From the NCBI GenBank assembly GCA_005116955.1, contig SWDI01000001.1, positions 365,822-415,428 on the forward strand: DNA of 49,607 nt, given 5' to 3'. Shown here piece by piece: positions 7,036 to 14,653 of the stretch. Within the stretch, counting starts at the first letter, position 1, and every line of letters starts with the position of its first letter. Source of the stretch: Nitrospira sp. GTDB taxonomy: Bacteria; Nitrospirota; Nitrospiria; Nitrospirales; Nitrospiraceae. The notes below the pieces were generated by a model, which saw nothing but the letters and a program-made list of their open reading frames with translations, made no database searches and was not told the DNA's origin. A program made the position numbers and the translations under genes.

Positions 7036-7063
7036 ACGGGTTCAAATCCCGTTGGGACCACCA
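7036..7063 (+). other. tRNA 3' fragment (T-arm, acceptor 3' strand, CCA): attachment-site scar
   Basis: A 5-bp T-stem (ACGGG/CCCGT) encloses the canonical loop TTCAAAT at 7041-7047. It is followed by a 7-nt acceptor strand (TGGGACC), discriminator A and an encoded CCA. No matching 5' acceptor strand, D-arm or anticodon arm lies upstream in the expected 50 bp, so this is not a functional tRNA. Integrases commonly use the tRNA 3' half as the att core, which leaves such a copy at one end of the element. The tRNA identity cannot be read from what remains. Confidence 0.75.
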
Positions 7064-7441
7064 CACCGCACTTCGTGAGAGCCGGTCCATTTTGAAAGAA
7101 GCATCGCAACTGCGACGACTGGCTAAGCACCTCGAGTAGTTGTGCCCTTCTCCGAATCTCGCTCGTGTGTGCGGAAACCTCTTTATCGTGGTATCGAACT
7201 TGACGGCGGCTGGATAAGGGCCTCCAGCGGCTCGGTTAGGATGCCGTCCTTCGCGCCCGTTGCCCATTCACTAATTGCTGATGCAGCGGGACAATTCATT
7301 TCACGTTCTGAATTCAGAGAGACTGAACATGCATGTCCTGCAAGCTTGTGAGAACAGACTGAGCCAGCGAACCTTTCATTGACGCTCCTATTCATGGTTG
7401 TGTATAACGAAAGCGTTTGTGAATTTCTTTAGAGGATTGCT

Positions 7442-8548
7442 ATGTATGCACGTGAATTTCGTGACGGTGCAAAAGACGGCTTAGAAGCGCTCGAGCCGCT
7501 GGACCCAGACAAGATTACCTCGTTCAGCGGTCTGCTCGAAGCCATGGGCAAGACCGCGTTCGGAGGACGGCATCTCGGCCACGCGTTCGATGTGCTGTGG
7601 GAGATGATCGAGGACCCTGACTGCCATGTTGTGATGACCTTGTCCGGTGCGATGACAATTGCCAAGATGGGGAAGATCATCACGAAGATGATCGATGAAG
7701 GCATGGTGCAATGCATCATTTCGACCGGGGCCTTAATGGCGCATGGCCTCACTGAGTCGGTCGGCAAGACGCATTATCGCCACGATCCTGCGATGAGTGA
7801 CGAAGAGCTCTTTCGGAAAGGGTACAATCGCGTCTACGACACGCTTGAGATGGAATCGAATTTGAATTATGTCGAGCACGTTGTCGCGCAAACATTGAAG
7901 CGCCTCGATCAAGACCAGCCACTGTCGTCGGCCATCCTCACGAGGGAGATTGGGAAGACGCTGGCGGAGGAGTTGGACAGCGACGGAATTTTGAAAAGCG
8001 CCTATTTGAAAAAGGTGCCGGTCTATATCCCAGCGTTCACTGACTCGGAAGTGGGGCTGGACATGGGAACTTGGGCGATGGCTCGGGAGGTCGATCGAGC
8101 CCGAGCTCAGGTCGAGCCCGGGAGAGATCTGGACATTTTGAGAGCGATCCATCAATCGTGTCCTTTGTTCAATCCCTACCTTGATCTCAACAGCTATGCC
8201 GACCATGTCCTTTCCGCTAAACGACTTGGAATTTTCACGATCGGCGGAGGGGTTCCTCGGAACTGGGCGCAACAGGTTGGGCCATACATTGAAATCAGTA
8301 ATCTCCGGTTGGGTCTGAACGTGAAGCCGCCTCGATTTCATTACGGGGTGCGAATTTGTCCTGAACCGGATTACTGGGGAGGGCTCAGCGGCTGTACGTA
8401 TCAAGAGGGGCTGTCCTGGGGAAAGTTTGTGACTCCCAAAGACGGTGGGCGATTTGCTGAAGTCTTAAGCGATGCCACGGTTGTCTGGCCTTTGTTGATG
8501 ATGGGGATTCTTGAGCGAAAGAAGGCTGGCGCGGTGCGCCGCCCATGA
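7442..8548 (+). CDS. Deoxyhypusine synthase family enzyme, probable polyamine (homospermidine-type) synthase
   Basis: The protein has the DHS fold signatures: FGGRHLGHAFDVLWEMI near residue 40, TLSGAMT, CIISTGALMAHGLTESVG (NAD-binding), and LSWGKF, whose Lys328 aligns with the lysine that carries the aminobutyl intermediate in eukaryotic deoxyhypusine synthase. Bacteria lack the eIF5A substrate, and bacterial members are thought to transfer the aminobutyl group to other amines, as in homospermidine synthesis. Arginine decarboxylase and agmatinase genes downstream would supply putrescine. The ATG at 7442 has AGAGGA upstream. Its stop overlaps the next start by 4 bp, implying coupled translation. 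Confidence 0.85.
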   Translation: MYAREFRDGAKDGLEALEPLDPDKITSFSGLLEAMGKTAFGGRHLGHAFDVLWEMIEDPDCHVVMTLSGAMTIAKMGKIITKMIDEGMVQCIISTGALMAHGLTESVGKTHYRHDPAMSDEELFRKGYNRVYDTLEMESNLNYVEHVVAQTLKRLDQDQPLSSAILTREIGKTLAEELDSDGILKSAYLKKVPVYIPAFTDSEVGLDMGTWAMAREVDRARAQVEPGRDLDILRAIHQSCPLFNPYLDLNSYADHVLSAKRLGIFTIGGGVPRNWAQQVGPYIEISNLRLGLNVKPPRFHYGVRICPEPDYWGGLSGCTYQEGLSWGKFVTPKDGGRFAEVLSDATVVWPLLMMGILERKKAGAVRRP

Positions 8549-9186
8549 ATCGAGTGGTAGATCGACGATCGGTTCAGCTGTTCGTGTGCGGTGTGCTTCT
8601 GTGGTCCTCCTCGGTCCTGGCCGGGCCTTCACCTGAAACCGACGTGCGGATCAGGGGGCAGGCCAACGCACCTGTGACCTTGATCGAATATAGTGATTTC
8701 ACATGCGGGTATTGTGTGAAATTTTTCAAACAGACGTGGCCACGGATTCAAGCTCGTTATGTCGACACGGGGAAAGTTCGATTTATCTACCGCGATTTTC
8801 CACGCGGGGATCAAGGTTCCGGGGTAGATGCCGCGATGGCCGCCCGATGTGCTGGGGTACAAGGGCAGTATTGGGCGATGCATGATCGATTGTTTGCCGA
8901 AGGGGGCCAATTGGGCAAGCACGTCTATCTCCGCCATGCTGTGGCGCTTAGTTTGGATCAGCCTGCGTTTGAACGGTGCGTGAACGAGGGGCGGTATACC
9001 AAGGCGATTTTTGAAGACCGTCAGGAAGCCAACCAATGGGGGTTTCACGGAACTCCTGGGTTCATCCTTGTGCGAACGGCCAGTGAGCCGACGGACAAAG
9101 AGCCGGCGATCGCGATCCCTGGAGCCTTTCCATTCGAGAAGTTCGCAGAGGAAATCGATCGTCTTCTGGCGGGTGAGAAAAAATAG
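8545..9186 (+). CDS. Exported DsbA-like thioredoxin-fold protein
   Basis: A signal peptide (hydrophobic FVCGVLLWSSSVLAG, cleavage near residue 27) precedes a DsbA/DsbG-type thioredoxin domain: APVTLIEYSDFTCGYCVKFF carries the CxxC redox motif CGYC, and GTPGFI holds the cis-Pro loop. At 213 aa the length is typical of periplasmic DsbA-like oxidoreductases. It would form or reshuffle disulfide bonds in the periplasm. It overlaps the DHS-like gene by 4 bp, yet has no clear functional link to polyamines. Confidence 0.87.
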   Translation: MNRVVDRRSVQLFVCGVLLWSSSVLAGPSPETDVRIRGQANAPVTLIEYSDFTCGYCVKFFKQTWPRIQARYVDTGKVRFIYRDFPRGDQGSGVDAAMAARCAGVQGQYWAMHDRLFAEGGQLGKHVYLRHAVALSLDQPAFERCVNEGRYTKAIFEDRQEANQWGFHGTPGFILVRTASEPTDKEPAIAIPGAFPFEKFAEEIDRLLAGEKK

Positions 9187-9226
9187 CTGAACTGCGCCGG
9201 AGCAGCGTGAATCTTTGCGCGTGCTG

Positions 9227-9255
9227 TTGACATCCGCCCGCAGGTACGATAGTCC
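9227..9255 (+). promoter_or_regulatory. Candidate sigma-70 promoter for the zinc-ribbon gene
   Basis: A perfect -35 element TTGACA is followed after 17 bp by TAGTCC, a weak -10. It lies about 30 bp upstream of the start at 9284. Confidence 0.3.
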
Positions 9256-9283
9256 TTTTCGACAATAAAGGTAGGGTGTCTCT

Positions 9284-9556
9284 ATGGATTCAATGCAATC
9301 GTTCTGGCCTGTTTCCCATCGCGATGACGACTTCTGGGTCTGTATGTCGTGCCTGACCGAAGTCTTCTACAGAAAAGTTCCGATGCCGGACTGTCCGTCG
9401 TGTCACGGGGTATCGACCTACGAGGGCTTTACCTTGGAGTCGATCCGCGATTGGGGCACGGAAGAACTGATCGGCAAGGCCGTTGCTGCACAAGAAGCAG
9501 CCATGGTTGCTCAACCTGCTGCTGAAGCCGCTGCGCCGGTTGAAGCAACGGACTAA
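9284..9556 (+). CDS. Small zinc-ribbon protein, 90 aa
   Basis: Residues 19-45 contain two Cys pairs, CMSC and CPSC, spaced like a zinc ribbon. The last 25 residues are an Ala/Glu/Pro-rich, probably disordered tail. No signal peptide is present, so it should act in the cytoplasm, perhaps in protein or nucleic-acid binding. I do not recognise a named family. It sits between the thioredoxin-fold gene and the aldehyde dehydrogenase on the same strand. Confidence 0.7.
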   Translation: MDSMQSFWPVSHRDDDFWVCMSCLTEVFYRKVPMPDCPSCHGVSTYEGFTLESIRDWGTEELIGKAVAAQEAAMVAQPAAEAAAPVEATD

Positions 9557-9591
9557 CACCAACCTCCTCACAGACTCCAGCGAGTCCTCCA

Positions 9592-11046
9592 GTGCAAACA
9601 TCCCGTCCGTTCCTCGTGCATGGCCAATGGAAGTCAGGCGAGCGTTTGGCCTCGGTTGTTGATCCGTTCACCGGAAAACTTGTCGCCCAGGTCACCCAAG
9701 CGGCGGAATCGGATGTTGATGAGGCTATCGCGTCTACGTTTAGTGCGGCGACGACCATGGGCCAGCTGCCGGCGCATGCCAGATACAATATGCTCCAGCA
9801 GATCGCGGCACTACTCTATCGACGGCGAGATGAGGTCGCGCAGACCATCACGGCGGAGGCCGGTAAGCCGATCACCGACGCGAAGCGGGAAGTCAGCCGG
9901 GCAATCCAAACCTTCACGGTCGCCGCCGAAGAGGCACGTCGCATTCCCGGTGAGGTGGTCCCACTGGATTGGACACCTGGTTTCGATACGCACCTTGGCA
10001 TGCTCCGCCGATTTCCGATCGGCCCGATTCTCGGCATTACCCCCTTCAATTTTCCGCTGAACCTCGTGGCGCACAAAGTGGCGCCAGCGCTCGCCGCTGG
10101 GAATCCGATTCTGATCAAGCCGGCGCCTCAAACTCCGTTGACGGCGTTGCTCCTCGGAGAGATCGCGCTCGAAGCGGGACTTCCTCCGGGCGGGCTCAAT
10201 GTGGTGCCCTGCGACAATACCCTTGCCGAGCGGATGGTGGTCGATCCGCGATTCAAGTTGCTGAGTTTCACCGGAAGTGCCTCGGTGGGATGGATGCTGA
10301 AGGCAAAATGTGGGAAGAAAAAAGTCACGCTCGAACTTGGCGGGAATGCCGGTGTGATTATCGAGCCCGATGCCGACCTTGAACTTGCGGCCCAGCGTTG
10401 CGCGGCGGGCGGATTTGGGTATGCCGGTCAGACGTGCATTTCGGTACAGCGGGTGTATGTGCATCATTCGGTCGCCGACGTGTTTACGACCAAGTTGCTG
10501 ATGTATGTCGCTCGATTGAAGGTGGGAGATCCTGCCGACGAAACGACCACCGTCGGTCCTCTCATCGATCATGCGGCTGCTCAGCGCGTGGAAGGCTGGA
10601 TTGGGGAAGCGGTTGCGGAGGGGGCGCGCGTGTTGTTGGGAGGAAAGCGGAGGGGCTCGCTCATCGAAGCGACGGTCTTGTCCAACGTGAAGCCCAATAT
10701 GAAAGTCTCGTGTCAGGAGGTGTTCGGGCCGGTCGTGACCGTGACGCCGTATCGTCAGCTCAGCGAAGCCGTGGCGCTGCTCAATCAATCGGACTATGGA
10801 TTGCAGGCCGGTCTGTTCACGCAGGACATCAACAAGATTTTTTACGCCTTTCGGCATCTGGAAGTCGGTGCGGTCTTGGCGAATGAGATTCCCACGTTTC
10901 GGGCAGATCATATGCCCTACGGCGGGGTGAAAGACTCCGGCTTGGGCCGCGAAGGCGTGCGTGCCGCGATCGAAGATATGACCGAGCCGCGCATGCTCAT
11001 CTTGAACTTAAAAGACTCCCCTAACTTACCCGAAAAAAGTGTCTAG
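9592..11046 (+). CDS. NAD(P)-dependent aldehyde dehydrogenase
   Basis: The 484-aa protein is a standard ALDH. GPILGITPFNFPLNLVAHK and FTGSASVGW belong to the cofactor-binding domain; LELGGNAGVII has general base Glu248, and GYAGQTCISVQR has catalytic Cys282. The substrate is not set by sequence. Relatives include succinate-semialdehyde, lactaldehyde and non-phosphorylating glyceraldehyde-3-phosphate dehydrogenases, and the polyamine context would suit an aminoaldehyde, which is only inference. The start is a GTG at 9592 without a clear ribosome binding site, 35 bp after the zinc-ribbon stop codon. Confidence 0.9.
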   Translation: MQTSRPFLVHGQWKSGERLASVVDPFTGKLVAQVTQAAESDVDEAIASTFSAATTMGQLPAHARYNMLQQIAALLYRRRDEVAQTITAEAGKPITDAKREVSRAIQTFTVAAEEARRIPGEVVPLDWTPGFDTHLGMLRRFPIGPILGITPFNFPLNLVAHKVAPALAAGNPILIKPAPQTPLTALLLGEIALEAGLPPGGLNVVPCDNTLAERMVVDPRFKLLSFTGSASVGWMLKAKCGKKKVTLELGGNAGVIIEPDADLELAAQRCAAGGFGYAGQTCISVQRVYVHHSVADVFTTKLLMYVARLKVGDPADETTTVGPLIDHAAAQRVEGWIGEAVAEGARVLLGGKRRGSLIEATVLSNVKPNMKVSCQEVFGPVVTVTPYRQLSEAVALLNQSDYGLQAGLFTQDINKIFYAFRHLEVGAVLANEIPTFRADHMPYGGVKDSGLGREGVRAAIEDMTEPRMLILNLKDSPNLPEKSV

Positions 11047-11202
11047 AAGATATTGCGAAGCCAGTCCAATCTTGCTACAACAAACGGCTGATACAGCAGT
11101 TGATCTGGTCCGGTTTGTTTGTCTGGCTAGCCGATTCGAAATACGTCACCAAACAACCTCCGAACAACCAGACAGGCCGATTACCAGACGAAAGGGGAGA
11201 TG

Positions 11203-11772
11203 ATGGTACCGAAGCATATGTTTTTAACGAGAGGAGTGGGGGTCCACAAGGAAAAGCTGACCTCCTTCGAGGAAGCGTTGCGCAGTGCCGGTGTGGCCTA
11301 CTGCAACCTCGTCAGCGTGTCGTCCATTCTCCCGCCCCATTGCAAGGTTGTTCCTAGAAAGCGTGGGGAGCAACTGTTGAAGCCTGGAGAGATTACGTTT
11401 TGTGTCATGGCCCGATCCGAAACCAACGAACGCAATCAGCTAGTATCAGCCTCCGTCGGTCTTGCGAAGCCCACCGACCTCGGCACGTATGGCTATCTCT
11501 CCGAGCACCATGCCCATGGTGAGACGGACGAGGAGACCGGAGAATATACGGAAGATCTCGCGGCGCAGATGCTGGCGACAACCTTAGGCGTCGAGTTCGA
11601 CCCGAATGTGGCTTGGAAAGAGCGTGAACAAGTGTTCAAGATGGGTGGGAAAATCGTAAAGACTCAGAATATCACCCAGTCGGCTGTCGGGAAGAAGGGG
11701 AAGTGGACGACAGTCATTGCATTGGCGGTCTTCATCCCACCGGAAAATGTGCCCACCCGGTCTCGCAGGTAG
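11203..11772 (+). CDS. pdaD: Pyruvoyl-dependent arginine decarboxylase
   Basis: The protein starts [19 protein letters not shown] and contains [11 protein letters not shown]. In this family the proenzyme cleaves itself between the two serines (Ser40-Ser41 here) to make the pyruvoyl cofactor on the new alpha chain. It converts arginine to agmatine and CO2. The length (189 aa) and the [15 protein letters not shown] and EHHAHGE segments fit archaeal-type PvlArgDC. Two adjacent ATGs follow an AAGGGGAG site; I use the second (11203) for spacing and because the family begins MVP. Agmatinase lies directly downstream, giving a two-step route to putrescine. Confidence 0.93.
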   Translation: MVPKHMFLTRGVGVHKEKLTSFEEALRSAGVAYCNLVSVSSILPPHCKVVPRKRGEQLLKPGEITFCVMARSETNERNQLVSASVGLAKPTDLGTYGYLSEHHAHGETDEETGEYTEDLAAQMLATTLGVEFDPNVAWKEREQVFKMGGKIVKTQNITQSAVGKKGKWTTVIALAVFIPPENVPTRSRR

Positions 11773-11839
11773 GGGGCGTATCGGTCTTGGCTGCATTCAT
11801 ACCGCTTCAGCCGTTGGTTTCGCCAAGAGAAGTATACCC

Positions 11840-12772
11840 ATGACGCTTCCAGTCGGTTGGGAGGGGCCCGACCACAACTTCCTTGGCATTGATGAACCCT
11901 GGTGTCATCCGGACCACGCGGGTGTTTACGTGTTGCCCGCTCCCTACGAGCACACCTCCAGCTATATCCGCGGATCGGACCACGGCCCCTCCGCCATTTT
12001 GGAAGCCTCGTCCCAGGTTGAATTCTACGACGAACAACTCGGGACTGAACCGTTCCGAGAATGGGGCGGGATCGCGACCGCTTCACCGCTCGATCTCAAG
12101 GGGAGCGTTGACCGCGCGGCCGTCGACGCCATTGAAGCGTTTGTTTCCCCGCATGTTGGAACCGGACGGTTTCTCATCACGCTGACAGGTGAGCACACCG
12201 GCGCCTTGGGAGCGATCCGGGCCCATGCGAAGCGGTATCCGCGGATGACCGTGGTGCAGATCGATGCCCATGGAGACCTACGGGATGCCTATCAAGGCAA
12301 TCCGTTTAGTCATGCCAGCGTCATGGCGCGGGTCGTGGACGATGGATTACCACTGGTGCAGGTAGGCATCCGATCGATCAGCCGAGAAGAGGTCGCTCGC
12401 GTTGAGGCTACGGACCGAATCAAGACGTTTTATGCGGCGACGATCCTTGACCCATCCGGTCCGTACGAAGGCAAAGCATCGAACTGGATACCGGACGTGG
12501 TCGCGGCCTGCCGGACGCCCGTGTACCTGACATTCGACTGTGACGGGCTGGATGCGTCCATCATGCCCGCTTTAGGTACTCCCGAGCCGGGTGGTCTCGG
12601 GTGGTACGAGACCCTCAATCTCATCACCGCGCTGGCCAACGGGCCTGGCATCGTCGGGATGGATGTCAGCGAGATCGCTCCCATTCAAGGATTCGTGGCG
12701 CCGCAATTTTCCATTGCACGGTTGATCTATCGTATGCTCGGACGGATCAAGGCCGGCCGTCGCGTCCATTAA
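11840..12772 (+). CDS. speB: Agmatinase (ureohydrolase family)
   Basis: It hydrolyses agmatine to putrescine and urea. All six binuclear Mn ligands of the ureohydrolase fold can be read: His119 in GEHT, Asp142, His144 and Asp146 in DAHGD, and Asp233 and Asp235 in DCDGLD. The GTPEPGGLGWYE segment favours agmatinase over arginase. The start ATG at 11840 follows the decarboxylase by 67 bp and leaves 310 aa, the usual length; the longer frame from 11717 would overlap pdaD. With pdaD and the DHS-like gene it forms a complete polyamine branch. Confidence 0.92.
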   Translation: MTLPVGWEGPDHNFLGIDEPWCHPDHAGVYVLPAPYEHTSSYIRGSDHGPSAILEASSQVEFYDEQLGTEPFREWGGIATASPLDLKGSVDRAAVDAIEAFVSPHVGTGRFLITLTGEHTGALGAIRAHAKRYPRMTVVQIDAHGDLRDAYQGNPFSHASVMARVVDDGLPLVQVGIRSISREEVARVEATDRIKTFYAATILDPSGPYEGKASNWIPDVVAACRTPVYLTFDCDGLDASIMPALGTPEPGGLGWYETLNLITALANGPGIVGMDVSEIAPIQGFVAPQFSIARLIYRMLGRIKAGRRVH

Positions 12773-12807
12773 CGGTCAATATCACACGTCATTCGCCCCA
12801 TCATTGC

Positions 12808-13521
12808 GTGGCTCACACCATCCGCATCAATAAGTTCTTCACGGAACATGGGATCTGTTCCCGGCGCGAAGCGGACCGCTTGGTCGAGTCAGGAGTCGTC
12901 ACGATCAACGGCCGGGTGGCTAAGCTCGGCGACCAGGTCGAGACAAGCGACGTCATTGCCCGAGCGGGCCGCGTCATTCCCTGGGGGAAGCCGAACCTCT
13001 ATATCAAGTATCACAAGCCGGTCGGCGTGACGACCACGAGCGAATCGCATATCGCCCGCAACATCATTGCGGAGATCGGACACCCGGAACGAATTTTCCC
13101 CATCGGACGGCTGGATAAGGATTCATCCGGCCTCATCTTGCTGACGAACGATGGGAACATCGTGAACGAGATTCTCCGCGCCGAATTCGGACATGAACGG
13201 GAGTACCTCGTGCAGGTCGATCGTCCGTTCGACCAAGCATTCCTGGATCGCATGGCCTGCGGAGTCGTCATTCTCGGAAGCATCACGAGGCCCTGCCGGA
13301 TGACACGTGTCGGGCGTGATCAGTTTCGCATCATCCTGACCGAGGGACGGAACCGGCAGATTAGGCGCATGTGTCACGCGCTTGGCTATCGTGTGATCAC
13401 ACTGCACCGGACGAGGATCATGCATATCACGGTGAAAGGGTTGAGGGCCGGGGAGTGGAAAGAGCTCACGAGTGAAGAGCGGGAGCCGTTATTCGCGGCG
13501 GTTGGGCGGGGTTCTGGCTGA
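12808..13521 (+). CDS. rluF: 23S rRNA pseudouridine synthase, RluF-like
   Basis: An S4 RNA-binding domain (IRINKFFTEHGICSRREADRLVESG) is followed by a RsuA/RluB/E/F catalytic domain with GRLDKDSSGLILLTNDG (catalytic Asp). ILTEGRNRQIRRMCHALGY and LHRTRIMHI match RluF best. RluF modifies U2604 of 23S rRNA in E. coli. I place the start at GTG 12808, 35 bp after the agmatinase stop, since the S4 domain begins right there; no strong ribosome binding site supports it. Translation from the agmatinase mRNA is plausible. Confidence 0.87.
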   Translation: MAHTIRINKFFTEHGICSRREADRLVESGVVTINGRVAKLGDQVETSDVIARAGRVIPWGKPNLYIKYHKPVGVTTTSESHIARNIIAEIGHPERIFPIGRLDKDSSGLILLTNDGNIVNEILRAEFGHEREYLVQVDRPFDQAFLDRMACGVVILGSITRPCRMTRVGRDQFRIILTEGRNRQIRRMCHALGYRVITLHRTRIMHITVKGLRAGEWKELTSEEREPLFAAVGRGSG

Positions 13522-13610
13522 GGCTGCACTGGGTTGTGGCGAGCGTGCGAGTGAATGATGTCTGCACACTGCGCTGGGGATGAGGGCCGTTCCGGTCAGG
13601 GGAAGAGCCG

Positions 13611-14510
13611 CTAACTCAGCAACTCCTGCCGGGCGGTTCGAACGAGAGCAAGAACGGCCGGGTGCTTCAACCGTCGCTCCACCGTGATGGCATAGAAATG
13701 TTGCTTGATCGCCTCAAGCCGTCCGAGCACCTGCACTCGGTATTGGCGGCAGATCTCCTTCTCGATCACCGACGCACCGGGGAAGATGCCATATCCGTCC
13801 TGGCCGAACGCCTTCAAGGTTGCGCTGTCGTCGAACTCTCCCACAATGTTGGGCCGCAGCCCATGGTTGACCAGCCATTGGTCGAGCAGTCGCCGAAGCA
13901 CGGCATTGGGCGTTGGGAGGAGCAAGGGAGCACTGTTTAACGACTGCGGAAATTCTCGACGATATTGTGCCGCTAGTTTCGGCGTTGCAAACAGCGTGAT
14001 TCCTGACTCACCCAAGGGATGGCTGTAGGCCTGCTCCTTGATGTTGGATGGGGGTGGTGTGTCGGCGATCACGAGATCCAACCGATGGGCCGTCAGATCG
14101 GTCAAGAGTTGGAGCAGTTTGTCTTCTTGGCAGATCAACCGGGTCGGTCGGTACAGTTTCAGAGCCGACTTGAGGAGTTGGGTCGCCAGCGGTTTTGGGA
14201 CGGCGTCTGCAATGCCGACGACCAGTCTGGCAGGATGTCCATTCACCTGCCCTTTGACCGTGTTCATCAGCTCCTGCCCGGTCGAAAAGATGTCTTCGGC
14301 GTACTTGAACACCAGATGTCCCATCTCCGTCAACGCCAGCCGTCGCCCTGTTCGGATGAACAACTTTTCGCCCAAGGTATTTTCCAACTGCCCGATCTGT
14401 CCGCTGATCGTGGGTTGAGCCAAGCGGAGCTCTTCGCACGCTTTCGTCATGGTGCCGTGCTTCGCGACAGACCAGAAATACAAGAGATGATGGTAGTTCA
14501 ACCAATCCAT
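13611..14510 (-). CDS. nhaR: LysR-family transcriptional regulator, NhaR-like
   Basis: The N-terminus WLNYHHLLYFWSVAKHGTMTKAC and the helix-turn-helix ACEELRLAQPTISGQIGQLE are characteristic of NhaR, the Na+-responsive activator of nhaA in enterobacteria. The C-terminal 200 residues form the LysR effector domain. At 299 aa it has the normal length. An AAGAAGG site precedes ATG 14510. It is divergent from the triple TolC/ABC/HlyD cluster with a 143-bp AT-rich gap, so it may control that cluster. NhaR-type proteins in other bacteria also respond to stress and regulate surface functions. An nhaD antiporter lies 21 kb away. Confidence 0.88.
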   Translation of the reverse strand: MDWLNYHHLLYFWSVAKHGTMTKACEELRLAQPTISGQIGQLENTLGEKLFIRTGRRLALTEMGHLVFKYAEDIFSTGQELMNTVKGQVNGHPARLVVGIADAVPKPLATQLLKSALKLYRPTRLICQEDKLLQLLTDLTAHRLDLVIADTPPPSNIKEQAYSHPLGESGITLFATPKLAAQYRREFPQSLNSAPLLLPTPNAVLRRLLDQWLVNHGLRPNIVGEFDDSATLKAFGQDGYGIFPGASVIEKEICRQYRVQVLGRLEAIKQHFYAITVERRLKHPAVLALVRTARQELLS

Positions 14511-14653
14511 GCGGCCTTCTTTGGTACGTTGGAGGCTCCACTATACATAGAAATTACCGATATCTCCAATCCGCTTTATCTATTTTTAAAAAAGAAGGGG
14601 AGGTTGTTAGTGTTGGCGCCGTCCGCCGAATGTATACGAGAGGAGCATCCTTC

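Larger units (their letters stand above)
1..7063. mobile_element. Right-hand part of a putative tRNA-integrated genomic island
   Basis: The interval holds many short genes of unknown function, a replication-like winged-helix gene, two small ribbon-helix-helix genes, repeat families and umuDC. It stops exactly at an orphan tRNA 3' end (7036-7063). Elements that integrate into a tRNA gene leave the intact tRNA at one end and a copy of its 3' part at the other, in the same orientation. The fragment is on the plus strand, so the element should lie to its left, which fits the gene content. Genes right of the fragment look like ordinary chromosomal genes. No integrase is visible, so the left end and mobility are inferred. 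Confidence 0.55.
6873..7441. other. Gene-free boundary region between island and chromosome
   Basis: No convincing coding sequence is seen here. The stretch holds a 16-bp palindrome after umuC (6917-6932), an AT-rich segment, the tRNA 3' fragment (7036-7063) and about 380 bp of unassigned sequence leading to the DHS-like gene. Open frames opposite the tRNA fragment are artefacts of tRNA sequence. Confidence 0.6.

Noticed and set aside
7021-7063. A complete tRNA or tmRNA gene
   Set aside because: Only the 3' part is found; no 5' acceptor strand pairing with TGGGACC, D-arm or anticodon arm could be located upstream.
6962-7267. 101-aa minus-strand frame containing SQRDLNPCLS
   Set aside because: This peptide is the well-known false translation of the strand opposite a tRNA T-arm; it supports the tRNA fragment instead.
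9811-10911. 366-aa open frame on the minus strand
   Set aside because: It lies entirely opposite the well-supported aldehyde dehydrogenase, has no ribosome binding site and gives an Arg/His-rich low-quality protein typical of antisense frames in GC-rich DNA.
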